Assembly (NCBI GenBank): GCA_949825065.1
Contig: OX463846.1
Span: 14,073,753-14,137,752, forward strand
DNA: 64,000 nt
DNA from: Odontocerum albicorne
Lineage: Eukaryota > Arthropoda > Insecta > Trichoptera > Odontoceridae
Reading direction: 5' to 3'
Made by a program: the position numbers and the translations under genes. A model generated the notes under the pieces. The model was given only the letters and a program-made list of their open reading frames with translations. It had not been told where the DNA came from and searched no databases. Each line of letters opens with the position of its first letter. Positions within the stretch are counted from its first letter, which is position 1. Below are positions 33,283-44,165 of this stretch, piece by piece.

Positions 33283-34439
33283 CAAATAAAAAATATTGGT
33301 CCAAATAAAGAAAGAAATATTCCCTGAAACTCATGTCAAAATTTTCTTTATTTTTATTAAAAACATATATTTTTTTAACAGATATTTTATTTTTAAAACG
33401 ATATTATAGAGAATTGAATAATTTTAATTAACTGTCCTCACATTAGTACTATCATAAAAATATAGCCTGGGATAATTACAATTCAAGAAAAAAAAATATT
33501 GTGAACATACGTGTATATATTATGAGGTATATATAACATATGCAGCGAATAGTGTAATTGAAGGAAACGATAATATTAACAGCTGTTACAAATAATTTAA
33601 CTTTTAATATTATAAAATTAAATTTTACTAAGTTTCTACACGAACAATCAATAAAACAAATAAATTTATTTGCTAAATTTAGTATAACATATTTAAATAA
33701 AAAAAAGCAATTTAAAATTTGGCTTTTTACTAATTGAATTGTGTATCAACATAAAATCTGGATTCATTTTCATGAAACTTATATCTCGAGATATAAATCC
33801 ATTTGTTGTGTTTTCAGTCTGGATAAACATTAACAAAAGAGTTTATATTTTTCAGAAATGGTACTATTTTTTAATTCACATTTATCAAAAAGCAGTTGAT
33901 ATTTTTTATTATGTTTTCCGGTATATGTATACACGGAACTGCAGAAGAGTAATTAGATCACCTGCACTGTTTTTGCATTCATTTGAGTATAGCGACCAAA
34001 AAAACTGTTGCAATTATTTACTATACAAAAAAAAACGCTTTTAGTTGAGTACTAGTATGTACACTTAAGGAAAAGTGCAATGTTGGAAACAAATATGCGA
34101 GTAAAAGTTCTTGAGATGTGAAACCACTCACAGATTGGAATGGCAATTGCACTGCTGACAAGAGAATTCCATACTACGATGGCATCTATTGATAGAGTCA
34201 TTTGTCCAGCCATGTCGGCATCCGAGTACCGATAATCTCCTGGTATTGACAGCAGTATATCATGGTAAATGAATTTCTGCAACTTCCTGGAACACAACTT
34301 CAGCCAGATTCAATGCTTTCAGATGCAGCTAAGAGCTGGTTTGAGAGATGTTAAATATTTGGAATCTTTATTTTGAAGGCAGGTTCAGAAAAATTTAATA
34401 TTAGATAGGCAAAAGTTTTTTGATACATCGTACCGCATG
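33283..34439. other. no gene seen
   Basis: Very AT-rich to 34000. Open frames of 80-101 codons on each strand at 33739-34297 reflect low stop density and match nothing I know. Confidence 0.4.
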
Positions 34440-34500
34440 GTTTGGCTTATTGATGCTGACGTTTCGAAAACTGCAGTTTTCATATTCAGGGCTTGTTTGT
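34440..34500 (-). mobile_element. Penelope-like 3' end remnant
   Basis: On the minus strand: CCCTGAATATGAAAACTGCA, then GTTTTCGAAACGTCAGC. A perfect stem (GAAAACTGCAGTTTTC) lies between a CTGAATA core (CTGAAGA with one change) and GAAAC, the order of a hammerhead-like Penelope terminus. Confidence 0.5.
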
Positions 34501-35091
34501 AAAGAACCACGAAAGCCTCAAAACATGTTAGGTAGATACAATATATCAATCACTCTCGGCTAAAAACTTAGACCAAATATTTTGATTATGCAGTCCGTAT
34601 AAATGAAGGAAGTATTTTTAACATTGTTGCGTGGCACTCTCTTACAACGAGAACTAATATTATTACTACTCAGAGAAAAAATAAGATTCAGAAAAGATAA
34701 AGTAATGCATAAACAAATAAAGCAATTCTACACATGGCTACAAAAAGAGAAGAGAGACGTAAAAGAAAAGGAAAATTTAGAAGAACATACGAAACTTCCA
34801 TTACTTCTATAAAAAATAATCTTTTTTATGATCCCAATGTATTCCACGTAAAAGAATTGTTAAAAAAATGAATGCAGGTTTCGATTTAAATATCTAAAAC
34901 AATTTTGTAACTTGTCGATTTCAACAATCAAATACGATTTATGTATTGTTAGTTTTAATGTGAATTTTTTTTAAACCTTGAAATAAAAGTAATCAGAAAA
35001 ATCTAAATACATTTTTAAAAGAATATTTTAAAATCTCGAAAAAAATTATCTAATATCAAACCTGATACTGTATTGAATCAATCTTTCGTTG
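34501..35091. other. no gene seen
   Basis: AT-rich. A 69-codon lysine/glutamate-rich frame at 34603-34812 looks like chance. Confidence 0.4.
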
Positions 35092-35280
35092 TATACAGTA
35101 CAACCTGCCGGTCTATATGGCAACTTCTTATTACTAATCAGAAAAGTATTATAAAAGCCTAAAGTGAATATCAGATTGAAACAGTTTAAAAAAAATACTC
35201 GTGTATCAACAGGAGTCGAATCCACAACCCTTGGGCTGGAAGACAGATGTCTTACTAACTTGTCCACGAAGGTCGTCATT
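35092..35280 (-). repeat. SINE-A, full length
   Basis: Minus strand: head GACCTTCGTGGACAAGTTAG, AGACATCTGTCTTCCAGCCC and GGATTCGACTCCTGTT, T-run, body, and end GTACTGTATACAACG. An extra TACACGAGTA-like word sits just before the T-run. Confidence 0.75.
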
Positions 35281-35755
35281 TAATGCTATTTATTAGCAAT
35301 TATTAAAAAAAAACATTTTTAAATGCAGTTTTTTGTAAAGTATGTTTTGTCCTTTGTCGTGTGCTTTATACGTTTCATCTCTGATGTTTATTTTTAAAAA
35401 ATGATTCGTGTCATATTAAAACATTTGTAAAATGGTTTGATTAAGAGACTGAAGCCATTATAAATCTATCTTAAGTTAAATCTTAAGCTGCAGAAAAAAG
35501 AGTTCTTTCTATTTTTGAGTTAATTTACTCGTTTTATTAAAAGAGAAGACATCTATTCTGCCGTCATAAGCCAAAACGCAATTAACGGAAAAAAAAACAG
35601 AAATTTATTTAACTATGGTAAGTATGAGGTAATATTCCATATCAAATTCTGAACCATAATCCAAAAAAAAAAACACAGAAAACCGTTTATTTCAATACAA
35701 AAATCGACATAATGTCTTTTTAATTTTACAAAATACCAGGTTTTGCTAAGCAAAA
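35281..35755. other. no gene seen
   Basis: AT-rich, nothing recognised. Confidence 0.35.
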
Positions 35756-35759
35756 AAAA

Positions 35760-35852
35760 GTGATTCATAAGCAAAAAGACAGCAAGTGCCTATACGTTTG
35801 CTGCGTTTTTGCTTATGAATCACATTTTACTGCTTTTTTGTTTATGAATCAC
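35760..35852 (+). repeat. 26-bp inverted repeat hairpin with third arm
   Basis: Arm 1 at 35760-35785 (GTGATTCATAAGCAAAAAGA..) pairs with arm 2 at 35798-35823 at 24 of 26 positions around a 12-base loop. A third, imperfect copy of arm 2 follows at 35832-35852. It could be a MITE remnant or a small-RNA-like hairpin. Nothing in the sequence decides between them. Confidence 0.8.
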
Positions 35853-36239
35853 GACATTTTTAAGCAGCAATGAAAAACATAAATCTACAGTTTTCTCAAA
35901 ACTTAACTTTTGCCATTAGCTGCGTTTATGCTTATGAGGGCAGTATTGCAAAGCAAGAATATGGAATTATAAATTTACCCGTCTCATAAGGTTATATGAT
36001 CATAATTTTCCTCAGAACGGACCTGACTGTAATTCAAAGTAATTCTTATGTCTCAACATAAAATCGTATATAGCAACGATTGAACTGTCAACAACTGCCG
36101 ACAAGTAGTCAATGTTGTCATTAAAAGAAAAACTCAATAGTACCATATCAATCTAAGGAGTTCACAGGAAGAAGGTTCTTATTGAAAGCAGCAGTCGACA
36201 CATCAACATTGACAGATATACGAGGTATAATAATAGTTA
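35853..36239. other. no gene seen
   Basis: AT-rich. A degenerate trace of the hairpin word (TTTATGCTTATGAGG) recurs near 35924. Confidence 0.35.
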
Positions 36240-36345
36240 TATTGTCGGTGACCGTGGTATAACAGTTAGAATTCACACCAAGCAAGCGGCTGCCCTAGGT
36301 TTAATTCCTAGCGAATTCCCTTCCGAACTGGCTTTACTCTTAGAT
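36240..36345 (+). repeat. SINE-C, tRNA-derived (copy 2)
   Basis: GACCGTGGTATAACAGTTAG, GGTTTAATTCCTAGCGAATT and CCTTCCGAACTGGC run in the same order as the inverted copy at 2585-2690. Confidence 0.6.
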
Positions 36346-36495
36346 CGTTTTACATCTCAATTTGCGTGTATATTTAGCTTATTTATTGCTCATCATAAAT
36401 TATTTTAGCGTTACTAAACATTGCGGAAATAACGTTTCGTAAAGTCACGCGAACGCTACTTAACTTAAAATAGCAGATTAAACTCGGTAGATCAT

Positions 36496-36640
36496 CTTGG
36501 AACTTTCATCTGTAAAGAGTACTTGCTGAAGTACAACAGCTTTTACAGAATACACCAATACATGCACAGGTTTCTTCCATCTACAAGATGGCTGACAATC
36601 ATACACGATCATAAAAGATTACCTATCATAACATACACGA
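36496..36640 (+). repeat. dispersed repeat R-Y, copy 2
   Basis: TTGGAACTTTCATCTGTAAA, TTGCTGAAGTACAACAGC, TACAAGATGGCTGACAATCA and GATTACCTATCATAAC match the reverse complement of 21885-22035. Confidence 0.65.
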
Positions 36641-36947
36641 GTACAATTAAGTTACGCATTATTTAGGCACCTACTACCTACTGCCTTTTATTATTGAAAT
36701 ATCCATGTCGTATTTTATGATATTCAGGTTTATTAAAAAAGTATAAAACCGTTTCGTTAAAATTACACTTCTTGTATTTTACAATAGTTAAAATTATCTT
36801 AACTGCTAGTTAGTGACGAAGACTACTCGACTCAGCGAGCTCGGAAATGCCTTTTTACAGCCTTGGTTCTATACTTCTTACTTCCGTTTAATGTAGAAGT
36901 TTTTCGCTTTTTTAAGTGAACCGTTTTACATTTTGTATTGTTTAAGT
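36641..36947. other. no gene seen
   Basis: AT-rich, with a small GC-richer patch near 36825-36870. Confidence 0.35.
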
Positions 36948-37045
36948 TTAACCTGGTAGGCTAATTACCATACGACAATCTCTTATAACCAATCAGAAAT
37001 ATGTTATGGAGGCCTTAATTAGAAGCCAGACTGAAAAAAAAACAA
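36948..37045 (-). repeat. SINE-A 3' half
   Basis: The inverted tail AACCTGGTAGGCTAATTACC and the body CAATCTCTTATAACCAATCA are present. The tRNA head is missing. Confidence 0.6.
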
Positions 37046-37668
37046 CAATTAAACAAAATGTTTATAAATGTCTCCAAAGACTGGGAAAGGAGAAAAAATA
37101 CTGACGAGGAGAAGGAAAATGGGAAAGACGTTATGAACACACTCGTTATTGAAGAGATATGTAATTTTTAAAATCAAATCTTTGGTATACTCGTATGACA
37201 AATAATATGTTAAAATGAAGCTATGAACGCAAATTATATACCCTATATACTACCTTATCGAATTGATCACTAAAACCTTAAATAACCAACTAATGCTGTT
37301 GGTGATTCATTGCCCATTAATGAATCACGAATAGAGGTAATCAGTTCAGCTGGTCAATTTTGCTGATATCATCATTGTTTCAATTTGATTTGGTGGATAG
37401 TATCATTAAAATTTTCATAGTGCTTTTTTCTGATTATTTTGGGGTAGTGATGTTACATTTTTTTCCTCTATGAAACTGAGTAAAATGAAATGGTTTCAAC
37501 AAGATTGGATATCCATCTCGATCGAATATAATTTTAAGACATCCTACTGGCGGAAAACGCCTATACATGTGTCAGTGCATAGTGTTGCACTTTTGTTATT
37601 TTGTGTTGCAGTTAGATTTGTTAGGCACACAATCCTAACTAATCAAACTCAAAGTTCCGATGCCATGG
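37046..37668. other. no gene seen
   Basis: AT-rich. A 79-codon frame at 37470-37709 runs into the SINE head and is not credible. Confidence 0.4.
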
Positions 37669-37870
37669 ACAACCTCCGTGGCCTAGTTGGTCAGACGCCT
37701 GTTTTCTAATCCGGAAGTTGCGGGTTCAAATACCGCTGGACCCATTTTTTTTAAATACCTCCTGTCTGATTTTCCTTTAAGGCCTCTTTAACTCATTTCT
37801 AGTTGGTTGAAAGAGATTGCTACATTGCCATAAGCCCACCAGGTTATACTTTACATAATGAACGTGTAAT
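37669..37870 (+). repeat. SINE-A, reference-quality copy
   Basis: AACCTCCGTGGCCTAGTTGG, AGACGCCTGTTTTCTAATCC, GGAAGTTGCGGGTTC, a T-run, GGCCTCTTTAACTCATTTCT, GTTGGTTGAAAGAGATTGCT and CCACCAGGTTATACT. About 200 bp. Head with intact A box; the last base of the B box region is altered (GGGTTCAAATACC). Confidence 0.85.
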
Positions 37871-38079
37871 GATGTAACAATGCGTATAAGGAGACCCAAG
37901 TTGTAAAAATATCGGCTGGCTTAATCTACTGCAGATTTTCACTAGACAGAAATTTATACAGTGCTGTTTTCGTGCTTCTTAATAGCGCTATAAGAATTTA
38001 TGTTAAATAACATCCAAAAGTTTTCAGCCTGAACAAGTAAAAACGTCTTGGGACAGATAATACTCCAGTCACGTCTACC

Positions 38080-38690
38080 ACACGGTCAGGCGATGTAACA
38101 GTTTGAATTTGTTTCCTCGACTCGAAGTAAAATACCGACTAGAGTCGATGGAAGACGTGTTTTATCGTTATATTCTGAAAGTTCAAAATGGAATACTACG
38201 CGATTATCGAATTTCTTTCAAAAGAAAGGAAAAACTCGGCAGAAATCAAACGACATTTAGACGACCTCCGTGGCCTATTTGGTAAGACGCTTGTCTCCCA
38301 ATTCGGAGGTTGCGGGCTCGATTCACGTTAGAACAGTTTTTTTTAAAGAGGATTTCAGTCTGATTTTCACTTGATGCCTCTTTAACATCTTTCTGGTTGG
38401 TTGGAAGATATTGTCACATGACAATAAGCCCGGCAGGTTGTACTGTATACAACAAAGTGTAATACAATACTGTCTACGAAGTATCTTCTCTGAAGACATT
38501 TCAATGTCGTTTAATTTCTGTTGGGCTTTTCCCTTCCTTTGATAGAAACTTAATAACCGCGTGATGTTCAATTTTTAACATTTCAGAATACAACGAAACA
38601 ACACGTCTTCTATCGACTCTAGTTAACATACAGTTGAGGGTAGAGGTATCAAATATTAACTGTATAATCGCCAGACCATGGATTATGTTT
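38080..38690. mobile_element. fold-back mariner derivative, with nested SINE
   Basis: The left arm (38084-38262, plus strand) and right arm (38490-38679, minus strand) are inverted copies of one mariner end: GGTC.GGCGAT..ACAGTT, GACTAGAGTCGAT.GAAGACG, GTTATATTCTGAAA-like and AAACGACAT. Both arms carry the start of the transposase frame, read as HHAVIKFLSKEGKSPTEIKR in the right arm with substitutions in the left. The middle is missing. A SINE-A copy sits inside the left arm, because 38471-38491 (TGTCTACGAAGTATCTTCTC) continues where 38262 stops. The same arms occur at 49751-50035. Confidence 0.75.
38263..38470 (+). repeat. SINE-A nested in mariner arm
   Basis: Head GACCTCCGTGGCCTATTTGG, AAGACGCTTGTCTCCCAATT, CGGAGGTTGCGGGCTCGATT, body TTCTGGTTGGTTGGAAGATA, end GTACTGTATACAACAAAGTG then TAATACAATAC. 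208 bp, near full length. It is younger than the mariner derivative it interrupts. Confidence 0.85.
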
Positions 38691-39489
38691 ATACGTGCTC
38701 GTACTTCTTAAATCCGGAAAATTTCGAAACTTAATGGTATACTTCTTATTGCGGTAGCATTTAAAAGTAACTTCGCAGTTTTTTTTATCACGTTTGTTTT
38801 TTAATTCCCCGTCTCGTGACTTAATGTGTGTTTTACTTTTTACAGCCTTACACGTCATGAATATGAGTCTAAAAATGACCTAAGCGATCAATTATAAGAT
38901 TAATTATGAGCTGTCTCTCTTGAATGATTTATTATATAAAGGAGTGACGGTAGAGGGTGGCCTTAATGTGATGACGTCATGTCAGGCAATTATGCTTGAT
39001 TCTAATTTTCTTTTGAACTAATTAACGTTTATTTTCATTTATAAAATAATTATTGCTGTGTCAGTGGGTGAACATCAACATAATATTCATATTCAAACCT
39101 TATACAGTTATTTTATTGAATTGTATTTTTTATTGCATTTTTAATTACTTTTTTCCATAAATTATCGTGTAAAACATACTTTCATTCAATTTTATTCAAT
39201 GGATTAAGGTTGAATTGTTTATAAATTAAATTAGAATAGACAAATGGTGCAATAATGATGTTTATTTCATGTAAAAGTATAATTTATTCTCAGCTTTTCC
39301 TTGATAAATAAAATATGTTAAGAGTAGTGAAAACAATTAACATATTTAAAAGTAATCGGATATAGCTGAATCATAAAATAATTTATTTATTGATAAAATC
39401 AACAATTGTGTCCTTTACATATCAATCACAATAACGATAAAAAAATAGTATTTTTTATTAACTAATTTATTTAACACTTCATTGTAAAA
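38691..39489. other. no gene seen
   Basis: AT-rich, nothing recognised apart from loose continuation of the mariner arm to about 38720. Confidence 0.4.
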
Positions 39490-39555
39490 ATAATCTGGCG
39501 GGCTTATTGCTAGACGGCAATCTCTTCCAGCCAACCAGAAAAAGGTTAAAAAAGG
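39490..39555 (-). repeat. SINE-A 3' tail fragment
   Basis: AATCTGGCGGGCTTATTGCT, GGCAATCTCTTCCAGCC. Its flanking bases (CATTGTAAAAATAATC and AAAGGAAGTTACATGGTTGC) also flank the tail fragment at 50220, so the two loci are probably a duplication or share a surrounding repeat. Confidence 0.6.
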
Positions 39556-39699
39556 AAGTTACATGGTTGCAAATAATATTCAAATTTATATTTTGTCGAT
39601 CTTCTTAGAACTTGGGTCTCCTTATATGCATTGTAACATTATTACACGTTCGTTGTATACTTGCCTTGTCCATTTTTTACTGGTTAAAAAAATCACGGA

Positions 39700-40800
39700 A
39701 CCGCTGCTCAACTGACTGGATACCTGTTGTCATCTTACTCAACACTTTAAGCCTTAAGTTTAAATTCATCTCTATCACTTAATTCCATATTCTGTCATAC
39801 ATTGTCACTCCATGTATTGTTCACAATGAGGGCATCTCTACAGCATTTATTCGGCTCTTCTCAGTATTTTTCCATGCCCACATTTCACACCAATACATCA
39901 AAGGGGGTACCAAACTTTTGTTAACCCTTCCCTCCCTGTGATGTGTAACTAGTACACATTGCTTCTAAAAACTTTAATATCTCTATAAATATAATAAACA
40001 GTGAGATCGGATTTTAGGTATTCCTCCGTAATACATTTTGAATGAAACAATAATATAAATAATAATTTGACACTTATCTGTCACATCAGATATATTTTGT
40101 GAAAATCGGGAATAAATTCATCAATACAATCAAACATGTGCCAGTGTGTGACGTAGGTATACCTATTCATTCTAAAAAAAACACTATGGGTGAGGAAGCG
40201 ACGCTATTCACGTCTCGCTCTCACTCTACTTCGGTATATGGGAATGCAAGAAATAGAATCTCAGTTCGCAATTGTGTTTCTTCCTTCGAGGTATAACAGA
40301 CCGAGACCGAGTCCCGTCTCAGTTCTCAGAAGCTCTGGGGCCTCCATTTGAGGTGGTCTCTTCGCCCGTTTTATGAACGTCGGCCGATGTTTTTTTCATG
40401 TTTTCAGCAATTAAATTACAATTATTATCACTTTTGACTTCAAATTTAAGTAATTTAAGCGATTGGCTGTGAATATTCTTACTTTTCCAATTTTAAATCG
40501 CTCATTTTCACATGTGTATTGAATACACAGCACCGGAAAGCGCGGATTTTTTTTAGCACAGGAAGGGAAAGGTTAAATAGTATCATCATAGCTGATTTGT
40601 ATACTGTCCAGTTCGAGTATATATGTTTTAGTGCCACATTGACATTCTTTACTAACGTTACAAGCCGTTCTAAATCCCTCTTAATTCTTCCACCATCTGA
40701 GAAAATACTACCCAAATAGCAGAATTCCTCAACTTTCTCCAATCTCTCATTCTAATCATTTTCTGACGAATCCACATTTCGAATGCTTATTTACCATTCC
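39700..40800 (-). pseudogene. RTE-like LINE, split by a TTAA element
   Basis: The minus strand reads ERLEKVEEFCYLGSIFSDGG, RIKRDLERLVTLVKNVNVAL and KHIYSNWTVYKSAMMILF up to the TTAA at 40573. It resumes at 39924 with the equivalent of NKSLVPPLMYWCEMWA then EKSRINAVEMPSL and the DRIWN segment. This is the post-palm region of the element (YLGS.FS.DG.I..D...R, K...Y..vL.P.L.YG.E.W). Removing the insert leaves the frame continuous across the TTAA, so the LINE was still readable when hit. Confidence 0.8.
39925..40572. mobile_element. 648-bp non-autonomous piggyBac-like element
   Basis: Flanked by TTAA at 39921-39924 and 40573-40576. Ends CCCTTCCCTCCCTGTG and, inverted, CCTTTCCCTTCCTGTG agree at 14 of 16 bases. 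Short palindromes lie just inside: TGTGTA-ACTAG-TACACA at 39942-39958 and TGTGTATT-G-AATACACA at 40513-40529. No transposase is encoded. The interior is GC-richer (about 40190-40380) and of unknown origin. The ends differ from those of the 55-kb element, so a different transposase would be needed. Confidence 0.85.
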
Positions 40801-41559
40801 GTTCTTCATGGTTCATGTTTCAATGCAGTAAAGTAAAATGGCTCATATATGTATCTAACACATTATATTTCAAAAGATATATAAATTCAGAATTATTATT
40901 TTTATTTGGAAAATGTTGATACTTTATCAGTTCACAGCTCTTCTTTTTTACATCGTCATTTACTGTCCATGCAATGAGATTCTGGAACCAGTTACAAATC
41001 AATATTTAACTCGCTCTGACCTCGGTATATGTTACTTCAATAAGCGACTGAAAAAAATCCTGATCAGTAATATAACGTGTCTCATTCCTAATTTTTCTTT
41101 CCTTTTCATCATCCCTTCCTGTTATTTGGATTGTTATCTCACTTTTCCTTTTATTATATATATATATATATACTCGTATATGTTCATAAATAAAAATAAA
41201 GAGGTTGCGCCAATGGTTTGAACATTCATCGAATTAACATCTCAAGAATCGTGTGTTAAGTCCGTCGATTTGCCACTCAAGGAAGTGTCGGTGGTTGTTC
41301 AACTGTGCGGTGAGAACTTATCTTTTTTATTATAATATTAGTTTCACAAGGATAAATCATTATTTTGACGTGATTTTGAAAGCTGCTAATTAAGTTTGCG
41401 TGATTAAAGTGTATGATGTGACAGGAGAAGGTCAATTAGAATAAAAACATATTTTAAAAAGCGCAAGTTAGTAAATTATACTAAAGTAATTTTATTGTAA
41501 AATATAGAAGCGCCATTACAAGGATAAACTGATGAACATATGGGGTTTGTGGTTACTGG
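40801..41559. other. no gene seen
   Basis: AT-rich. The 102-codon frame at 40913-41221 has hydrophobic composition, but its end is a TA microsatellite (41151-41170) and it overlaps an antisense frame, so I do not call it. Confidence 0.35.
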
Positions 41560-41715
41560 AAGCGTAAAAGTCTACAAAAGGAAGAATGCCAATGCGTTGG
41601 ACTTACCAAGTGAGAGATGATACTGGAGTAGCCTTAAGAACTGCCCGTCGAGCAGCGGAGTGCAGAGATGGATGGAGAGGAGTCGTCGGAGGCTATCATG
41701 GGAGTCATGGTGCTC
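41560..41715 (+). pseudogene. LINE 3' tail, another family
   Basis: Plus strand reads RKRRMPMRWTYQVRDDTGVA, RTARRAAECRDGWRGVVGGY then HGSHGAHL, the usual end of a LINE polyprotein (P.RW.D.V...G.....A..R..WR.LV...GHD). GC-richer than its flanks. Confidence 0.6.
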
Positions 41716-41959
41716 ATTTATGAGTTACATGATAGGATGGAGTAAAGTTAAACATATAAGAACATTGATTTTTTTAAATCTTTTTTTATGGTGTCGACTC
41801 ATTTTTATTGAGAAAAAATGAAACGCAAAAAGATAGACGCCATGAATAGGTATTGCTAGTGACGTATTTTGTGTGCACCTTGGAGAGTTTGTAGGATAGG
41901 TTTATAAATTATGGAAGAATATCAAATCTAATAGTGTTATTTGTTATATCAAACAAGTC
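41716..41959. other. no gene seen
   Basis: AT-rich spacer between the LINE tail and the Penelope end. Confidence 0.3.
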
Positions 41960-42105
41960 ATGTTTGTGCTTTCCTGATGATGAGGTGAAAGTCTTGAAAC
42001 CGGTAGGGTTATGCCGTTACAAAAAGTGGAATAAACAGTGTTTGATAAAACAAATAACAATATCTTTAAACCTCCACAATGTTAATGTCTTAACTATAAA
42101 TCTAA
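41960..42105 (+). mobile_element. Penelope-like 3' end (type A) plus flank
   Basis: TTTCCTGATGATGAGGTG, AAAGTCTTGAAACCGGTAGG, GTTATGCCGTTACAAAAAG and TGGAATAAACAGTGTTTGAT. Core CTGATGA at 41974-41980 and GAAAC at 41996 are separated by a potential short stem. It continues into CTTTAAACCTCCACAATG, shared with 32045. No ORF. Confidence 0.7.
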
Positions 42106-43309
42106 CAGTTTTTGTCTTTATTTAAATCAATGAACGCTTTATAGTCAATGACGTGCATCAAGATATTTACACAAAACATATAATTTATAAATAATACCAA
42201 GGATTATAATCCTGCACAGTTCCGCCAAGCCAGTAGTTCACTGAACATATTACCAATTATACTCAACATATGCCACAAAAATAGAACACTCTTGCTTCAG
42301 TTAATTTAGGTACCTTTATCCTTAACTATGAGCATGACAGTGTTGAACTAAGTATGTCCAAATCTTAGTCAGCTATCACATTGTACTCTAGACATATTGT
42401 TACTTTTGGATTATAGAAGCCGATGCTGCTTCTAAATGTAGCTACGCTAAACAGAGCAAAGTTTTCAACTATAGAACTGCGAATTCTCAAGTACTTCGTC
42501 CATAATATCAGACGGAAAAATATAATGGAAATAATGATGATCTAAGGTAAAATAGAAGGATCCCGCTCACAGAGCAGATCATCAACGCATTTCTGTAGTG
42601 AGATCAATGATCACGACTGCTCTGTAAAAATCATTACAAACCAGTAGAAGAATTATGCAAACTACTTTAGATGTAATAATAACTTCTATCGACACCTCCG
42701 AAATATGTGGAGAAATTATCTTCGTTACCTGAAACTTCCTGGAAACAATGGTAGAATGCTGACTAAGCATTCCTCTTCAGCAAGTGATGAATCAAGATAT
42801 TAAAGTCAACTGGGCTCTTCTTCTTTCTTATGGTTTCGCTCTCAGAGATAGAGTTTCCGGTTGCTCATCCATTATAGGCTTCAGAAATAGTCTGATGGAT
42901 TTTCTTCAGTCTTTGTGGGAATAAATACATTGGACATCCCTCCACATTGAGGCTGACGGTCTGGATCATTCCACATGAGCGCAACATACAATCAATAAAA
43001 CTCCACGTATGCAAGGTATGTGGAATGTCACTGTAACCACATCTACCATAAAACGATTCAGATAATTAAGTTGTAGGTCAACTCCTTGGAGAAGCAACTT
43101 AGGATCATTCACACGGTGAAAATTTCTTAGCAAGAACCGATTCCACTGCGGTTACGTGTACTCGTAGGTAGTTGTTTTTTTAGAATGCTTGCATATGAGG
43201 GATGTAAGAGAAGTGCCTTGAGTCATCTAAGAGAACGTATTCATGCAAAAATTATTTGACCCATAAATACTTCTTTTTGGTTTATTTAAAATGTCTAATC
43301 GGCATACCT
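42106..43309. other. no gene seen
   Basis: Mixed composition. 42900-43140 is more balanced (CACATGAGCGCAACATAC) and could be an old repeat, but I found no second copy. Confidence 0.35.
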
Positions 43310-43389
43310 CATGCGCTAAAATATAAAGTCAATTAAATGGATATTTCGTCATGCGCTAAAATATAAAGTCAACTAAATGGATATTTCGT
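43310..43389 (+). repeat. 40-bp tandem duplication
   Basis: CATGCGCTAAAATATAAAGT through ATATTTCGT occurs at 43310 and 43350 with one base difference. Confidence 0.95.
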
Positions 43390-43699
43390 AATTAAATTTT
43401 ATTTTTTTGTTTCAAACAACCCCATCCAAAATAGTGCGATGTTTCCCCGATTGGATGTAATTATGCGAAAAGAACCCAACCTACATTTTACCTGTTCTGA
43501 GATAATTTAAGGAAACATGCAGGTGTTTTCTATGGACTTGTATAAAACACTTTTCATAGGTAGAACTTCATCACGATATACTTATTTATTTGGTTTGATA
43601 TTTTTGCACATATAGTAAATGGTAAATTTTTTTTTTATATTTCGAATCAACGAAAAAAAGGGGTTTATTTCAAACACACAAAAATATGTCAAAATGTAA
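43390..43699. other. no gene seen
   Basis: AT-rich with a T-run at 43629-43639. Confidence 0.35.
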
Positions 43700-44165
43700 T
43701 TCATACCTACCCCTCACGCCATATCCCTGTTGGGGTAGGCAGAGAGGACTGAGCGCCATACTCGACATACATCCTTAGCCTCTTCCATATCATACACCTT
43801 CTCATATAACCTCTACGATTTCTCTGACTTTCTACGTTTCCTTCTTTCAGAATATCATTCACTTGATCCAACCTTCCTTTTTTTGCCCTTCCTCTCATAC
43901 ACCTTCCACTCACATCTGCATTGTATATATTTTTTGTTAGTATTTCTTTATTCATTTGCTCTACATGCCCAAACTATCTCAACGTACTCTTATTCATCTT
44001 ATTTAACACATAATCCTTAAGTTAACATTCATCTTTTATTTTTTCATTCCATATTCTGTCATACATTGTCACTGCGTGTATTTTTCTCAATGCACGTAAC
44101 TCTACAGCATTGTGTCTACGTTTCACGCCCATACATAAAAGTTGGCACGAAAATACTATTAATAA
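43700..44165 (-). pseudogene. RTE-like LINE C-terminus, best copy
   Basis: Minus strand: an FVPTFMYGRET segment, DNVYDRIWNEKIKDEC, FGHVEQMNKEILTKNIYNAD, then the open frame at 43707-43955 with GRAKKGRLDQVNDILKEGNV, ESQRNRRGYMRR and a SSLPTPTG end. This defines the family to which the tails at 1540, 13540, 16206, 18895, 20280, 30950, 39700, 48380 and 55185 belong. The order of segments is what is usually annotated as the C-terminus of an insect endonuclease-reverse transcriptase. At least two frameshifts; the reverse-transcriptase core is missing. Confidence 0.8.

Noticed and set aside
33739..34044. 101-codon open frame on the plus strand
   Set aside because: Low-complexity, AT-driven composition, no family resemblance and no codon bias; stop-poor by chance.
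40913..41221. 102-codon hydrophobic frame that could be a membrane protein
   Set aside because: Ends in a TA microsatellite, starts within old LINE flank and overlaps an antisense frame. No recognisable motif.
43707..43955. Stand-alone 82-codon gene
   Set aside because: It is the C-terminal piece of a LINE polyprotein, continuous in homology with the sequence up to 44165.
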